DNA of 64,000 nucleotides from positions 62,001 to 126,000 of the forward strand of contig NZ_CP097218.1 of NCBI RefSeq assembly GCF_023373525.1. The letters run 5' to 3'. This DNA is from Brachybacterium kimchii (GTDB lineage: Bacteria; Actinomycetota; Actinomycetes; Actinomycetales; Dermabacteraceae). Made by a program: the position numbers and the translations under genes. Below are positions 32,705-43,928 of the stretch, in pieces; within the stretch, counting starts at the first letter, position 1; each line of letters begins with the position of its first letter. The notes under the pieces are model-generated. The model was not told where the DNA came from. It worked only from the letters and a program-made list of their open reading frames with translations, and did no database searches.

Positions 32705-34219
32705 ATGACCGACACCACCACGACCGCTCCCCACGACACGACGGCGCAGGATCCGAGCGAGCTGGACCTCGCCGAGCAGGACCCGACCACGATCGACACC
32801 GTGCGCGAGGCCGCCCGGGATGCCGCGCAGGACCGGTTCGGAACGGAGGCGGACGGCGGTCAGCCGGTGGCCGTGGTGCGGTCGCTCGAGCCCGGGGGCG
32901 CCCAGGAGGCGCTGCCCGACCTCGAGGTCGGCACCCTCACCTACGTGCTGGACACCTCGGTGCTGCTCTCGGACCCGCAGGCGCTGGTCCGCTTCGCCGA
33001 GCACGACATCGTCCTGCCAATCGTCGTCATCACGGAGCTCGAGTCCAAGCGCCACCATCCCGACCTCGGCTTCTTCGCCCGGCAGTCCCTGCGGATCCTC
33101 GACGACCTGCGCGATCGCCACGGCAACCTCTCCGTCCCGCTGCCGATCGGCGAGGACGGCGGCCACGTGCACGTCGAGCTCAACCACTCCTCGGACCGCG
33201 CGCTGCCCGACGGCTTCCGCCTCGGCGACAACGACACCCGCATCCTCGCCGTCGCCAAGAACCTGCAGCTTGAGGGCAAGAGCGTCGTGCTCGTCTCCAA
33301 GGACCTGCCGATGCGCATCAAGGCGTCGGCCTGCGGCATCCACGCCGAGGAGTACCGCGCCGAGCTCGCCCGCGACCGCGGATACACAGGCATGGTCACC
33401 GCGAGCGTCGGCGAGGAGGAGATGACCGCGCTCTACGACGGCAGCGACGTGGAGATCCCCGAGGTCTCCCATCGCCCGGTCCACACCGGCGTCACCATGA
33501 CCAGTCCCCGCGGCAGCGCCCTCGGGCGCGTCACCCGCGAGGGCAGCGTGCGGCTCGTCCCCGGCGACCAGGGCGTCTTCGGCGTCCACGGGCGCAGCGC
33601 CGAGCAGCGCATCGCGATCGACCTGCTGCTGGACGAGTCCATCGGCATCGTCTCCCTGGGCGGTCGCGCCGGCACCGGCAAGAGCGCGCTCGCGCTGTGC
33701 GCCGGCCTCGAGGCCGTCCTGGAGAAGCGCACGCAGCGCAAGATCATGGTGTTCCGCCCGCTCTACGCGGTGGGCGGCCAGGAGCTCGGCTTCCTGCCCG
33801 GCGACCAGGGCGAGAAGATGGGGCCCTGGGGCGAGGCCGTCTTCGACACCCTGGGCTCGATGGTCAGCCAGAACGTGATCGACGAGGTGCTCAGCCGCGG
33901 CATGCTCGAGGTGCTCCCGCTGACCCACATCCGCGGCCGCTCCCTGCACGACGCCTTCGTGATCGTCGACGAGGCCCAGTCCATGGAGCGCAACGTGCTG
34001 CTGACAATGCTCTCGCGCATCGGTCAGAAGTCCCGCGTGATCCTCACCCACGACGTCGCCCAGCGCGACAACCTCCGCGTGGGCCGCTACGACGGCATCG
34101 CGAGCGTGGTCGAGGCCCTCAAGGGCAGCGAGCTCTTCGCCCACATGACCCTGCAGCGCTCCGAGCGCTCGAAGGTCGCCGAGCTCGTCACCCACGTGCT
34201 GGACGCGCCGGTGATGTGA
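32705..34219 (+). CDS. phoH2: PhoH2-type protein: PIN nuclease domain plus PhoH ATPase
   Basis: A 504-residue fusion of a PIN-domain RNase and a PhoH helicase-like ATPase. After about 75 polar residues the PIN domain shows [32 protein letters not shown] and [10 protein letters not shown], keeping the acidic active-site positions. The PhoH half has [15 protein letters not shown] (Walker A), [10 protein letters not shown] (Walker B) and [13 protein letters not shown]. Mycobacterial PhoH2 proteins are sequence-specific RNA helicase-nucleases. GGAGG lies seven bases before the ATG at 32705. A hairpin separates it from convergent fumC. Confidence 0.92.
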   Translation: MTDTTTTAPHDTTAQDPSELDLAEQDPTTIDTVREAARDAAQDRFGTEADGGQPVAVVRSLEPGGAQEALPDLEVGTLTYVLDTSVLLSDPQALVRFAEHDIVLPIVVITELESKRHHPDLGFFARQSLRILDDLRDRHGNLSVPLPIGEDGGHVHVELNHSSDRALPDGFRLGDNDTRILAVAKNLQLEGKSVVLVSKDLPMRIKASACGIHAEEYRAELARDRGYTGMVTASVGEEEMTALYDGSDVEIPEVSHRPVHTGVTMTSPRGSALGRVTREGSVRLVPGDQGVFGVHGRSAEQRIAIDLLLDESIGIVSLGGRAGTGKSALALCAGLEAVLEKRTQRKIMVFRPLYAVGGQELGFLPGDQGEKMGPWGEAVFDTLGSMVSQNVIDEVLSRGMLEVLPLTHIRGRSLHDAFVIVDEAQSMERNVLLTMLSRIGQKSRVILTHDVAQRDNLRVGRYDGIASVVEALKGSELFAHMTLQRSERSKVAELVTHVLDAPVM

Positions 34220-34265
34220 GGACGGGTCGCGGTCGCCGGGACGACCCGGTGACCGCGGCGCAGAG

Positions 34266-34299
34266 GCGGGCCTGCACTCCGAGGGGAGTGCGGGCCCGC
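34266..34299. terminator. Hairpin between phoH2 and fumC
   Basis: A 15-base stem with one G-T pair (GCGGGCCTGCACTCC at 34266-34280 with 34285-34299) around a GAGG loop, between convergent stop codons. A short pyrimidine run follows on the plus side. Confidence 0.75.
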
Positions 34300-34325
34300 G
34301 GTCTGCTTCGGGGGCTCGGCGCCGC

Positions 34326-35723
34326 TCAGGCCTTCGGGGTCGTCATGGAGAGCACGTCGAGGGCGTCGTCGAGCTGCTGCTCGGTGAGCTCGCCGCGCTC
34401 GACGAAGCCGAGGGCGATCGTGGCCTCGCGCACCGAGACCTGCTCCTTCACGGCGTGCTTGGCGATCTTCGCCGCGCTCTCGTAGCCGATCAGCTTGTTC
34501 AGCGGGGTGACGATCGAGGGGGAGGCCTCGGCGTAGAAGCGGGCCTTCTCCTCGTTCGCGGTGAGACCGTCGACCGTCTTGTCGGCGAGCACCTTCGAGG
34601 CGTTCGCGAGCAGGCGGATCGACTCGAGAAGGCTCGTGCCCATGAGGGGGATCTGCACGTTCAGCTCGAAGGAGCCCTGCGCGCCGCCCCAGGCGACGGA
34701 CGCGTCGTTGCCGATGACCTTCGCGCACACCTGCAGGACGGCCTCGGGGATCACGGGGTTGACCTTGCCGGGCATGATCGAGGAGCCGGGCTGCAGGTCG
34801 GGGATCGCGATCTCCCCGAGGCCCGTGTTCGGGCCCGAGCCCATCCAGCGCAGATCGTTGCAGATCTTCGTGAGCGAGACGGCGATCGTGCGCAGCGCGC
34901 CGGACATCTCGACGAGGCCGTCGCGCGCGGACTGCGCCTCGAAGTGGTCGCGGGCCTCCGTCAGCGGCAGCTCGGTCTGCTCGGCGAGGTTCGCGATGAC
35001 CTTCTGCGGGAAGCCGGCGGGAGTGTTGATGCCGGTGCCGACGGCGGTGCCGCCCTGGGGGACCTCCGCCGTGCGGGGGAGCGCGGCCTTCACGCGCTCG
35101 ATGCCGTAGCGGATCTGTGCCGCGTAGCCGCCGAACTCCTGGCCCAGGGTCACCGGGGTGGCGTCCATCAGGTGGGTGCGGCCCGACTTCACGACGCTCT
35201 TCCACGCCTCGGCCTTCGACTCGAGGGAGGCGGCGAGGTGCTCGAGGGCGGGCAGCAGGGACTTCACGACCGAGCTGGTCACGGCCACGTGCACGGAGGT
35301 CGGGAAGACGTCGTTCGAGGACTGCGAGGCGTTGACGTGGTCGTTGGGGTGGACCTTCTGGCCCGACGCCGTCGACGCGATCGTCGCGAGCACCTCGTTC
35401 ATGTTCATGTTCGAGCTCGTGCCCGAGCCCGTCTGGTACGTGTCGATCGGGAACTGGTCGTCGTGGGAGCCCGCGATGACCTCGTCGGCCGCGGCGATGA
35501 TCGCGTCGGCGATCGCGGCATCGAGCACGCCGAGGTCCTCGTTCGCGCGGGCCGCGGCCTTCTTCACCTGGGCGAGCGCGTGGATGTGCGCGGGCTCGAG
35601 GCCCTGGCCGGAGATCGGGAAGTTCTCGACGGCGCGCTGGGTCTGGGCGCCGTACAGGGCGTCGACCGGGACTCGCACCTCACCCATGGTGTCGTGCTCG
35701 ATGCGGTACTCGGGCTGGGTCAT
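34326..35723 (-). CDS. fumC: Class II fumarate hydratase
   Basis: Interconverts fumarate and malate in the TCA cycle. The 465-residue protein has the expected length and motifs: [42 protein letters not shown] and the superfamily signature [11 protein letters not shown] with its catalytic serine loop. Iron-sulfur class I motifs are absent. GGAG lies eight bases before the ATG at 35723; an upstream extension of the frame is not conserved. Position next to phoH2 matches Rv1098c. Confidence 0.97.
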   Translation of the reverse strand: MTQPEYRIEHDTMGEVRVPVDALYGAQTQRAVENFPISGQGLEPAHIHALAQVKKAAARANEDLGVLDAAIADAIIAAADEVIAGSHDDQFPIDTYQTGSGTSSNMNMNEVLATIASTASGQKVHPNDHVNASQSSNDVFPTSVHVAVTSSVVKSLLPALEHLAASLESKAEAWKSVVKSGRTHLMDATPVTLGQEFGGYAAQIRYGIERVKAALPRTAEVPQGGTAVGTGINTPAGFPQKVIANLAEQTELPLTEARDHFEAQSARDGLVEMSGALRTIAVSLTKICNDLRWMGSGPNTGLGEIAIPDLQPGSSIMPGKVNPVIPEAVLQVCAKVIGNDASVAWGGAQGSFELNVQIPLMGTSLLESIRLLANASKVLADKTVDGLTANEEKARFYAEASPSIVTPLNKLIGYESAAKIAKHAVKEQVSVREATIALGFVERGELTEQQLDDALDVLSMTTPKA

Positions 35724-35914
35724 GGAGGAACTCCTTCGTTCGTCGGTGCTGCGAGGGCCGGGCCCCGCGGGGTGATGGATGGTGACCCTCGGACGGTATC
35801 GGACCGAGGTGACGGCGCGGTGGCCGACGGGGTGTTCGGGTGACGCGGTGATCAGTGGGACCGGTGCAATCGGTGGGTGCGTCGCCATCGGTGGGTGAAG
35901 CGGGATGGGTGAGT

Positions 35915-35942
35915 CCGGCGACCGGCGACCGGCGACCGGCGG
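35915..35942. repeat. Seven-base tandem repeat
   Basis: Four copies of CCGGCGA (last copy CCGGCGG) lie between fumC and the kinase gene. It looks like simple slippage sequence with no assigned role. Confidence 0.8.
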
Positions 35943-35949
35943 TGCGCGG

Positions 35950-36891
35950 TCAGCGGGGGAGGGGACCGCCGTCGGGCCGGTCCTCGAGCTCGTCGGCCCA
36001 GGGCGGGTTGGCACCGGGCCGGGAGACGGTGACGGCGGCCAGCGCGGCGGCGTGCGCGAGGACGTCCTGCAGCACTGCGGTGTCGGCCGCGGCGAGGGCC
36101 TCGCGCCGGCGGGCGCCCAGCAGGTCGCGGGACGCGAGGGCGTCGAGGATCCCCGCGGAGTAGGTGTCGCCCGCGCCCACGGTGTCGGCGACGTCGACGC
36201 GCACGGGATCCACCGGGATCCGGCCGTCGGGCCCGAAGCCGACCGCCCCGTCCCCGCCGCGGGTCATCGCGACGACGCTGGGGCCGAGCTCGCGCCAGGA
36301 GGCGGCGACGTCCTCGACGTCGTCGGTGCCGTAGAGCCAGGCGATGTCCTCATCGCTCGACTTCACGATGTCGCAGCGGCCGATGAGCGCCTCGATCTGC
36401 GGACGCACCGTCGCGGGATCGCCCATGAGGTCGGGGCGGATGTTCGGGTCGTAGCTGAGCGTCGCGGAGTCCCGATGCGCCTCGAGGACGTCCGCGACCA
36501 CGCCGCTGCCCGGGGCGAGCACTGCGGCGATCGACGAGGTGTGGACGGCATCGAGGCCGGAGGGGAGACCGGAGGGGTCGGGATCCCAGACCAGGTCGAA
36601 GGTGTACTGGGCCGCGCCGTCGGTCCCGACCTGCGCCTGGGCGGTCGAGGTGGGACGATCGTCGATGCTGCCCGCGGTGAGCACGACGCGCGAGGACTCG
36701 ACGTGCTCGCGGATGGCCCGCCCGCGGGCGTCGTCGCCGATGCGGGTGAGCAGGTGCGAGACGTGCCCGAGCCGGCCCAGCGCGACCGCGACGTTCATGG
36801 GCGACCCGCCCGGGTACTCGGCGGGCGGCTCTCCCGGGCGCAGGACGATGTCCGTGAGCGATTCTCCGACGGTGAGAAAAGTGGCCTTCAC
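35950..36891 (-). CDS. PfkB-family carbohydrate kinase (fructokinase-like)
   Basis: A 313-residue ribokinase-superfamily sugar kinase. It has the N-terminal [12 protein letters not shown] and [16 protein letters not shown] substrate lid motif, DPNIRPDLM, and the C-terminal [14 protein letters not shown] with the catalytic Asp and anion hole. Fructokinase-like specificity is a guess from overall similarity. GTG at 36891 is used because the family N-terminus begins there; no strong ribosome-binding site is visible. It diverges from the DUF4245 gene with 54 bases between starts. Confidence 0.88.
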   Translation of the reverse strand: MKATFLTVGESLTDIVLRPGEPPAEYPGGSPMNVAVALGRLGHVSHLLTRIGDDARGRAIREHVESSRVVLTAGSIDDRPTSTAQAQVGTDGAAQYTFDLVWDPDPSGLPSGLDAVHTSSIAAVLAPGSGVVADVLEAHRDSATLSYDPNIRPDLMGDPATVRPQIEALIGRCDIVKSSDEDIAWLYGTDDVEDVAASWRELGPSVVAMTRGGDGAVGFGPDGRIPVDPVRVDVADTVGAGDTYSAGILDALASRDLLGARRREALAAADTAVLQDVLAHAAALAAVTVSRPGANPPWADELEDRPDGGPLPR

Positions 36892-36945
36892 GGCATAGAT
36901 CTTGGCATTTTTCGCGGCACGGGGCGAACGCGCGACAATGCGTGC

Positions 36946-37662
36946 ATGCCGACACCGAAGGATCCGAGCGCCGAGGCGTCCGAGCGCAGGCCCGAGCCCG
37001 CGCCCGAGAGCGCCGGGAGTGCCGAGAGGGACGGCGCCGACGCCGCTCCCTCGTCCGCTCCTGCGCCGGCCTCTTCCGCTCCCGCGCCGCGCAAGCGCTC
37101 GCCGTACTCGATGAGCAAGGGCGACGCCTCGATGCGCAACATCGCCTGGGCGCTCGGCCTCACGCTCGGCTGCGTGGCCGTGGTCGGCGTGATCTTCTTC
37201 GGCGTGGGGCGCAGCGTGGACCGTGAGATCCCCGAGACGTCCCGCCTGGATGTCGGCGCGAGCGCGCAGCGCGCCCAGGAGCAGGCGCCGTTCCCCGTGG
37301 CGCAGCCCGCGCTCGGCGGCAGCTGGACCCCGCGCGCCGCGGATTTCACGGCGGGCGATCGGCCGACGTGGGAGCTGCGCTTCACCTCGCCCTCGAACAC
37401 GCTGGTCAACATCGTGGAGAGTGAGGAGATGTCCGCGGCGGACCTCTCCTCGCAGCTGCCCGGGGCGGACGCGACCGGGGACGTCACGATCGAGGGCGCG
37501 GACTGCCAGACGGTGAGCGGCGAGGACGACGAGCACGGCATCACGTGCCAGGGCGACGGCTGGGCCGTCATCGTGCACGGCACGGCCGACGACGCCGATC
37601 TCAAGACCGCGGCGCAGGCGACCGTGCGCAGCATCGAGGACGGCGGCACCACGGGGTCCTGA
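36946..37662 (+). CDS. DUF4245-family membrane-anchored protein
   Basis: A 238-residue protein: about 60 residues of low-complexity Glu/Pro/Ala/Ser, a basic segment, one transmembrane helix (IAWALGLTLGCVAVVGVIFFG, near residue 66), then an extracytoplasmic domain with two Cys residues (DCQTVS and ITCQGDGW). It matches DUF4245 proteins encoded near fum in actinobacteria (Rv1100). Function is unknown. There is no ribosome-binding site; GACAAT ends six bases before the ATG, suggesting a leaderless transcript. Confidence 0.82.
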   Translation: MPTPKDPSAEASERRPEPAPESAGSAERDGADAAPSSAPAPASSAPAPRKRSPYSMSKGDASMRNIAWALGLTLGCVAVVGVIFFGVGRSVDREIPETSRLDVGASAQRAQEQAPFPVAQPALGGSWTPRAADFTAGDRPTWELRFTSPSNTLVNIVESEEMSAADLSSQLPGADATGDVTIEGADCQTVSGEDDEHGITCQGDGWAVIVHGTADDADLKTAAQATVRSIEDGGTTGS

Positions 37663-37749
37663 GCCCCGGCTCGGTGATGTCGACGGCGTGGTCCGCCGGC
37701 CCTCGGAGCCGGAGCGAGCCTCATCGCTCAGCGCCGGAGCGATCGGCGC

Positions 37750-38052
37750 TCAGCGCCGGGCCTGGACCGCCTCGTCGAGCTTCTGACGCGCTCCGTCGAG
37801 CCACTGCTGGCAGCGGCGGGCGAGCATCTCGCCGCGCTCCCACAGGGCGATCGACTCCTCGAGCCCGCCCTGCCCGGACTCCAGACGGCGCACCACCTCG
37901 ACGAGCTGGTCGCGGGCGGCCTCGTAGCTGAGGGCGGCGACGTCCTCGGGCAGATCCGGGGCGGAGTCGGCTGCGTCGTCGTCGGCGGGAGCGGTCACGG
38001 GGCTCCCCTCCGCAGGATCGTCCGTCGCGGGGTCCTCGGGCGTGGTGCTCAT
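37750..38052 (-). CDS. xseB: Exodeoxyribonuclease VII small subunit
   Basis: Small subunit of exonuclease VII. The 100-residue protein has a polar Asp/Ala-rich N-terminal extension of about 35 residues. The conserved coiled-coil core follows: [33 protein letters not shown], shown by its LESG and SLxLWERG-like motifs, then a C-terminal helix. GGAGGAG precedes the ATG. It overlaps the xseA stop by four bases, so both subunits are translationally coupled. Confidence 0.95.
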   Translation of the reverse strand: MSTTPEDPATDDPAEGSPVTAPADDDAADSAPDLPEDVAALSYEAARDQLVEVVRRLESGQGGLEESIALWERGEMLARRCQQWLDGARQKLDEAVQARR

Positions 38053-39419
38053 CGGTTCTCCTCCGGGGCATCGGGCTGGTCGGTGGGATCGGTGCGGTGC
38101 TCGGCCGGGACCTGTGCAGGGGCATCTGTTGCGGCGCCGTCGATCGTGTCCATGTCGGGCGGGGTGTAGGGATCGTGCTCGGTGCGCAGAGCGCCGAAAC
38201 GGCCGCCCGCCACGCGCACGGAGAGTGCGGCGTCGACGGGAGCGGACTCGGGGGCGCGCACGATCGTGCCGTCGGGCGTCTGCACCACGGCGTAGCCGCG
38301 CTCGAGGGTCGCGAGCGGACTGAGCGCGCGGACCTGACGGCCCAGGTGGGCGGTCTCGTCGCGCGCCCGGTCCAGGCGGGAGCCGACGAGCGTGCGGGCG
38401 AGCGCGATGCGCGAGCGGATCTCCTCGGCGGGTGCGGTGAGGATGCTCGCCGGGTTCTCGAGCACGGGTCGCGACCGGAAGGCGTCGAGGTTCGCCTGCT
38501 CGCGCTCCAGGCGAGTGCGCACCGCCGAGCGCAGGCGCGAGCGGCCCAGGTCGAGCTGCTCGAGCTCGGCCTGGATGTCCGGCACCACGCGCTTGGCGGC
38601 GTCCGTGGGGGTCGAGGCGCGCACATCGGCCGCGAGGTCCACGAGAGGGGTGTCGACCTCGTGGCCGATCGCGGAGACGATCGGGGTGCGGGCGCCCGCG
38701 ACCAGGCGCACCAGCTTCTCGTCGCTGAAGGGGAGCAGGTCCTCGAGGGAGCCGCCGCCGCGGGAGATGATGATGACGTCGACGTCCTCGAGGGCGTCGA
38801 GCTCGGTGAGCGCGGCGGAGACCTCGCGCACCGCCTTCTGCCCCTGCACCGCGACCTCGCGGATGGCGAAGTCGACCGCGGGCCAGCGGCGGCGGGCGTT
38901 GACCACGACGTCCTTCTCCGCCGCGGACTCGCGCCCGCAGATGAGGCCGATCGTGCGCGGGAGGAACGGGAGCTGCTGCTTGCGGGAGTCCTCGAACAGG
39001 CCCTCGGAGGCGAGGGCGCGCTTGAGCTGCTCGAGCTGCGCGAGGAGCTCGCCGAGGCCGACGGGCCGGATCTCGCTCGCCTCGAGCTGGAGGCTCCCGC
39101 GCTTGTTCCAGAAGGTGGGCTTCGCGTGCACGACCACGCGCGCCCCCGGCACGAGCTCGACCGTCATCGCCCGCAGCACGTGCTCGCGGATCGGCACCGA
39201 GAAGGACATGTCCACCTCGGGGTCGCGCAGCGTCATGAACGCCAGGCCGCTGCCCGGACGGCGGTTCAGCTGCACCATCTGCCCCTCGACCCAGATCGGG
39301 GACATCCGTGCGACGTACTCGCCGACCTTCACCGAGAGCTGGCGCAGAGGCCACGGGTTCTCCGGCGTGGTCTCGGCGGCCGTCGGCGCGAGAGGCCGAT
39401 GGGGCGGGGTCTCGGTCAT
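38049..39419 (-). CDS. xseA: Exodeoxyribonuclease VII large subunit
   Basis: Catalytic subunit of exonuclease VII, which degrades single-stranded DNA in both directions. The 456-residue protein has an N-terminal OB-fold ([33 protein letters not shown]), the catalytic domain with [17 protein letters not shown] and [11 protein letters not shown], then a coiled-coil region and ERGYAVV. The last 50 residues are a Pro/Asp-rich, non-conserved tail. It is upstream of xseB in a two-gene operon. The chosen ATG at 39419 follows a weak AGAGTGG site. Confidence 0.95.
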   Translation of the reverse strand: MTETPPHRPLAPTAAETTPENPWPLRQLSVKVGEYVARMSPIWVEGQMVQLNRRPGSGLAFMTLRDPEVDMSFSVPIREHVLRAMTVELVPGARVVVHAKPTFWNKRGSLQLEASEIRPVGLGELLAQLEQLKRALASEGLFEDSRKQQLPFLPRTIGLICGRESAAEKDVVVNARRRWPAVDFAIREVAVQGQKAVREVSAALTELDALEDVDVIIISRGGGSLEDLLPFSDEKLVRLVAGARTPIVSAIGHEVDTPLVDLAADVRASTPTDAAKRVVPDIQAELEQLDLGRSRLRSAVRTRLEREQANLDAFRSRPVLENPASILTAPAEEIRSRIALARTLVGSRLDRARDETAHLGRQVRALSPLATLERGYAVVQTPDGTIVRAPESAPVDAALSVRVAGGRFGALRTEHDPYTPPDMDTIDGAATDAPAQVPAEHRTDPTDQPDAPEENR

Positions 39420-39646
39420 GGGTCCACTCTGGCACGGCGCGGGGACGTTCGAGCACTGGGGCGGCAGGTGTGGAAGGACGGGGCATGGGGAGGACCCGCG
39501 CGCCGCCGTCGGACGCTCTGCGTCCACGGATGTGATTGACAGCACACGGTTCGGGGTGGAGTGTTGCCCCAGCCCGCGCGGCATCACGCCGCCGCAGTCC
39601 ACTGCGGTCCGCGGCGTCGGGCGGCCCGAGACGAGGAGGCGGCTGC

Positions 39647-41230
39647 ATGAGCGTGCTGCGACGCAAGAGCATCGAGACGGTCCTGCATCAGGACGATGAC
39701 GAGGACCACGCGCACCTGAAGAAGGCCCTCGGGGTCAAGGACCTCATCGGCTTCGGGATCGGCATCGTGATCGGGACGGGGATCTTCACCCTCACCGGCC
39801 TGCAGGCCAAGGAGAACGCGGGCCCCGCCGTGATGATCTCCTTCGTGATCGCGGGCGTCGTGGCCCTGCTCGCCGCCCTCTGCTACGCGGAGCTCGCCTC
39901 CGCCGTCCCCACCGCGGGCAGCTCGTACACCTACGCCTACTCGACGATCGGGGAGATCTTCGCCTGGATCATCGCGTGGGACCTGATCCTGGAGTTCGCG
40001 CTCGGCGCCGCGGTGGTCTCGCGAGGCTGGTCCGGCTACGTGGCGGGCGTGTTCGGACTGCCCTCGAAGTGGTTCGCCGAGGAGGGGTCCGTGGTGAACC
40101 TCGGCGCCATCTTCATCGCGGTGCTGCTGGGCGTCGTCGCGATCCGCGGCATCCGCGAGTCGAAGTGGGTGACCAACGGGCTCGTGCTCATCAAGGTGCT
40201 GGTGTGCGTGTTCGTCATCGTCGTGGGCGTCTTCTACATCAAGACCGACAACCTGGTGCCCTTCATCCCGCCGGCCCAGCACTCCGAGTCCACCGGGTCC
40301 CGGCTCACCTCGCCGCTCTGGCAGGCAGTCACGGGGATCGAGCCCTCGACCTTCGGGGTGGCGGGCGTGTTCGTCGCCGCGGCCGTCGTCTTCTTCGCCT
40401 ACTCCGGGTTCGAGGCGGTCGCGAACCTCGGCGAGGAGACCAAGAAGCCGGCCCGCGACATGCCGATGGGCCTGCTCGGGACGCTCGCCATCTGCACCGT
40501 CCTCTACGTCGGCGTGTGCCTCGTGGTCACCGGCATGGTCGAGTACTCCAAGCTCTCCGAGGGCGACGCCGTGGCCGACGTCTTCCACCAGGTCGGCCTG
40601 CCCTGGGTGGGCATCCTGGTGGGCATCGCCGCGGTCGCCGGGCTCAGCTCGGTGATCCTCGTGGACATCGTGGCGATGGGCCGGATCGGCTTCGCCCTCG
40701 CACGCGACGGGCTGCTCCCGCCGGTGTTCTCGCGCGTCCACCCGCGCTGGGGGACGCCGGTGCTGATGACGTCCCTCACCGTGGGCGCGGTCGCCCTGCT
40801 CGCGGGGTTCATCCCGATCTCCGTGCTCGCCGAGATGGTCAGCATCGGCACCCTGTTCGCCTTCGTGGTCGTCTCGATCGCCGTCGTGGTGCTGCGCCGC
40901 ACCGATCCGGACATGGAGCGCCCCTTCCGCACGCCGCTCGTGCCCGTCCTGCCGATCGTCAGCGTCCTCGCCTGCGCGGGGCTCATGGCGAGCCTCGCCG
41001 TGGAGACGTGGCTGCGGTTCCTGGCCTGGCTCGTGATCGGCCTCATCGTCTACGTGGTGTACAGCTACCGGCACTCGCACCTGGGCACGCACGGGAGCGG
41101 ACCGGTCCCGACGCCCACGCCCTTCATGGGCGAGCCGGGCGGGCCCGGTGGGGACGAGGCATCGTCGCCCCGCGGCCGGGCGCCCGATGCTTCCGCGCCC
41201 GACGAGGACGGGCGGGGAGGCGTGCGATGA
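39647..41230 (+). CDS. APC-superfamily amino acid permease
   Basis: A 527-residue permease with about twelve hydrophobic segments and the cationic amino-acid transporter-like motif [17 protein letters not shown] near residue 35. Substrate-site elements such as [25 protein letters not shown] and [16 protein letters not shown] are conserved in the CAT/YfnA branch. The likely substrates are neutral or cationic amino acids; this is inferred from the family. A Pro/Gly-rich tail of about 60 residues follows the last helix. GAGGAGGC precedes the ATG. It overlaps the UspA gene by ATGA, suggesting paired function. Confidence 0.92.
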   Translation: MSVLRRKSIETVLHQDDDEDHAHLKKALGVKDLIGFGIGIVIGTGIFTLTGLQAKENAGPAVMISFVIAGVVALLAALCYAELASAVPTAGSSYTYAYSTIGEIFAWIIAWDLILEFALGAAVVSRGWSGYVAGVFGLPSKWFAEEGSVVNLGAIFIAVLLGVVAIRGIRESKWVTNGLVLIKVLVCVFVIVVGVFYIKTDNLVPFIPPAQHSESTGSRLTSPLWQAVTGIEPSTFGVAGVFVAAAVVFFAYSGFEAVANLGEETKKPARDMPMGLLGTLAICTVLYVGVCLVVTGMVEYSKLSEGDAVADVFHQVGLPWVGILVGIAAVAGLSSVILVDIVAMGRIGFALARDGLLPPVFSRVHPRWGTPVLMTSLTVGAVALLAGFIPISVLAEMVSIGTLFAFVVVSIAVVVLRRTDPDMERPFRTPLVPVLPIVSVLACAGLMASLAVETWLRFLAWLVIGLIVYVVYSYRHSHLGTHGSGPVPTPTPFMGEPGGPGGDEASSPRGRAPDASAPDEDGRGGVR

Positions 41231-42144
41231 GCATCCTCGTCGGCTTCGGACCCGACACCCGCACGGGATCGGGACTGCGCCTGGGAGTCGCGATCGCGCG
41301 GTCCCTCGGCGAGGACCTCGTGCTGTGCTGCGTCGTCCACGACTCCTTCGGCTCCCCGTCGCTGCGCGACTTCTCCGGGGTCGACGACGACTGGCGTCGG
41401 GAGATCACCGGCCTCGCGCGCGAGGCGCTTGCCGAGGCGCGCTCCCGCCTGCCCGAGGACCTCGAGGTCCAGACGGTGATGCGCGTCGGCCGCTCGGTGC
41501 CGCAGATCCTCGAGCGCGAGGCCCGCGATCGCGGATGCCGCATGCTCGTGGTCGGATCGGCCGACGGGGTCGTCGGTCGGATCGGGCTCGGCAGCACGAG
41601 CGACCGCCTCGTGCACAGCTCACGGGTCCCCGTCGCCCTCGCGCCGCGCGGCTTCGACCCCGGCGAGGGCACGCTCTCGCGGATCGTGCTCGCCGTGGAT
41701 CCGTCGGATGCCGACGCGGCGCTCGTGCCCGGCGTGGTCCGCGTGCTCGAGGCGCTGGGCACCTCGCTCACGGTGGTCACTTTCGCTGTGCGCAGCGGCA
41801 CCCGGAGCGCGATGACCGCCTTCCGGGAGAGCGGCTTCTACGCGCAGTGGCGGCGCGATGCGGTGCGCACCCAGCGCACGATCCTCGACGAGGTGCGCGC
41901 CGCGTGCCCGGAGGTCGAGGCCGACGCGGGATCCGTGGTCGAGGGGGACCGCTGGTCCGCCGCTGTGGGCGGTCTCGAATGGCGCAGCGGCGACCTGCTC
42001 GTCATCGGCTCCAGTTCCCATGCCGGTCTCGCCCGGGTGTTCCTGGGGTCCACGGCCGCGCGGATCCTGCGCCATGCGCCCGTGCCGGTGCTCGTGCTGC
42101 CGCGGGGCCGCGGGAAGGCGGCCCGACGGGAGAAGGCGCGGTGA
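41227..42144 (+). CDS. Tandem universal stress protein
   Basis: A 305-residue protein with two UspA domains. The first runs from [14 protein letters not shown] to LVVGSADGVVGRIGLGSTSDRLVHSSRVPVALAP. The second runs from IVLAVDPSDADAA to LLVIGSSSHAGLARVFLGSTAARILRHAPVPVLVLP. Both keep the ATP-binding G-x2-G-x9-G-S/T pattern. Translational coupling to the upstream permease (ATGA overlap) suggests it regulates that transporter, as in other permease-USP pairs; this is inference. Confidence 0.9.
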   Translation: MSILVGFGPDTRTGSGLRLGVAIARSLGEDLVLCCVVHDSFGSPSLRDFSGVDDDWRREITGLAREALAEARSRLPEDLEVQTVMRVGRSVPQILEREARDRGCRMLVVGSADGVVGRIGLGSTSDRLVHSSRVPVALAPRGFDPGEGTLSRIVLAVDPSDADAALVPGVVRVLEALGTSLTVVTFAVRSGTRSAMTAFRESGFYAQWRRDAVRTQRTILDEVRAACPEVEADAGSVVEGDRWSAAVGGLEWRSGDLLVIGSSSHAGLARVFLGSTAARILRHAPVPVLVLPRGRGKAARREKAR

Positions 42145-42217
42145 CGGCGGGGTGGATGGGTGAAGGGCATCCAGCCGCGGCGCGCGATCGCGAGCCGGCG
42201 ACACGGAATTCGAGGAC

Positions 42218-43435
42218 TCAGCCCGCCGCGCGGGAGTCGGTGCCATCTGCACGCCCGATCGCGTCCCCGCGGGCGAGGTCGGCGATCTGCTCCTCGTCGA
42301 GACTGCGGGCGCGACGGGTGAGCTGCTCGACGTCCTCGACCTTCTTCGAGGTCAGCTCCATCTCCTCGAAGCGCCGGGCGGTGACCATCACCCGGGACTG
42401 CAGGGAGCCGACGGCGTCGTTGTAGGCGGCGACCGAGGAGTCCAGCGAGCGACCCACCTTCCCGAGGTGACCTGCGAGCGTGCCCAGCCGGTGGTGCAGC
42501 TCGCGGCCCGCGTCGAGCACATGGCGGGCATCGCGGTTCAGGGAGTCGGTGCGCCAGGTGTGGGCGACCGTGCGCAGGAGCGCGACCAGGGTCGCGGGGG
42601 AGGCGACCACGACGTCGCGGGAGAACGCGTGCTCGAGCAGCTCGGGATCGGACTCGAGGGCGGCGGCGAGCACGCCGTCGCTGGGCACGAACATCACCGT
42701 GAACTCGGGGGTGTCGCCGAGCGCGGCCCAGTACGCCTTCGAGCCCAGGCGGTCCGCGTGACCGCGCATCGCCTTGGCATGGGCGGCGCGCCGGGTGCGG
42801 GCACGATCGGGATCCGGCTCCTCGACCGCGTCGAGATAGGCGTCCATCGGCGCCTTCGCGTCGACGACGACGCTGCGCCCGCCGCTCAGGCGCACCACCA
42901 TGTCGGGCCGCTGGCCCGCCTCGCCGCTCGCGCCGCGGCCGGCGTGCTGTTCGCTGAAGTCGACGTGCTCGAGCATGCCCGCCGCCTCGACGATGCGGCG
43001 CAGCTGCACCTCGCCCCACCGGCCCCGGGAGGTGGGCGCGCGCAGGGCGGCGGTCAGGGCGTGGGTGCCCCGATCCAGGTCGCGGGTGCGCTCGCCGAGC
43101 TCCTCGAGGTGGGCGCGCAGCGCGCCGTCGGAGCGGGCGCGGGCGCTCTCGCTGCGCTCGACGTGCTGCTCGAGCTGGGTGAGCGCATGCGTGATCGGGG
43201 CGAGCGTGCTGCGCAGCTCGGCATCGCGCTGGGCCGCCTGGGCCTCGCGGCGCTCCGCCTCGCGCTCGAGCTGCAGCTGGGCGGGGTCGATCGCGGGCGC
43301 CCCCTGCCCATCGAGGTGCCCGGCATCGGTGCGGGAGGCGCCTCGCGAGCGCGGATCGCGCATGACGAGGTAGGTGCCCAGCGCGCCGAGGGCGACGCCG
43401 ACCAGGAGGACGAGGATCACGGTGAGGGTGTCCAT
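42218..43435 (-). CDS. rmuC: DNA recombination protein RmuC
   Basis: A 405-residue protein with an N-terminal membrane helix (ILVLLVGVALGALGTYLV), a long coiled coil (about residues 50-130), and the RmuC nuclease-like domain with GRWGEVQLRRIVEAAGM, RPDMVVRLSGGRSVVVDAKAP, VMFVPSDGVLAAAL and VASPATLVALLRTVAHTWR. RmuC is thought to limit inversions at short repeats. The C-terminus holds a second short coiled coil. It lies in the opposite direction to the APC-UspA pair. Confidence 0.93.
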   Translation of the reverse strand: MDTLTVILVLLVGVALGALGTYLVMRDPRSRGASRTDAGHLDGQGAPAIDPAQLQLEREAERREAQAAQRDAELRSTLAPITHALTQLEQHVERSESARARSDGALRAHLEELGERTRDLDRGTHALTAALRAPTSRGRWGEVQLRRIVEAAGMLEHVDFSEQHAGRGASGEAGQRPDMVVRLSGGRSVVVDAKAPMDAYLDAVEEPDPDRARTRRAAHAKAMRGHADRLGSKAYWAALGDTPEFTVMFVPSDGVLAAALESDPELLEHAFSRDVVVASPATLVALLRTVAHTWRTDSLNRDARHVLDAGRELHHRLGTLAGHLGKVGRSLDSSVAAYNDAVGSLQSRVMVTARRFEEMELTSKKVEDVEQLTRRARSLDEEQIADLARGDAIGRADGTDSRAAG

Positions 43436-43496
43436 GGGCTCAGCACACCACAGGGGAGGGACATCCGAGCGGATGCGGAGCCACGCGCCCGAGCGG

Positions 43497-43856
43497 TCAG
43501 CCCAGGGCGGCGGCGCGTGCGGTGGCGACCTCGTCCATGTGGTCGACGGCCCAGGCGCGCAGGATCTCGAGCGGCTCGAGGAGGGTGCGGCCCAGCGCGG
43601 ACAGCTCGTACTCGACGTGCGGCGGCACCTTGGGATACACGGTGCGGACGACGAGCCCGTCGGCCTCGAGCGAGCGCAGGGTCTGGGTGAGCATCTTCTG
43701 GCTGATCCCGTCGATGAGTCGCGAGATCTGCGAGAAGCGCAGGGGGCCGTCCTCGAGGGTGCCGATGATCAGCACGGTCCAGCGGTCGCCGATGCGGTCC
43801 AGCAGCTGGCGGGACGGGCAGACGCGGTACGGGTCGTAGAGGGCGGGGGCGGACAT
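43497..43856 (-). CDS. HxlR-family transcriptional regulator
   Basis: A 119-residue winged-helix regulator. Motifs of the HxlR family are the N-terminal Cys (YRVCPSRQLLDRIGDRWTVLIIGTLEDG), RFSQISRLIDGISQKMLTQTL and RTVYPKVPPHVEYELSALG. The single Cys near residue 12 is often a redox or electrophile sensor in this family. The ATG at 43856 has GAGAGGAA seven bases upstream and matches the family start. It diverges from the oxidoreductase gene, which it probably controls. Confidence 0.93.
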   Translation of the reverse strand: MSAPALYDPYRVCPSRQLLDRIGDRWTVLIIGTLEDGPLRFSQISRLIDGISQKMLTQTLRSLEADGLVVRTVYPKVPPHVEYELSALGRTLLEPLEILRAWAVDHMDEVATARAAALG

Positions 43857-43928
43857 GGCGGTTCCTCTCGAGGGTCGGCCGAGGGGCCGGGTGGGGCAGC
43901 GGCAGGGGACGAGTGACCGCCGACGGGC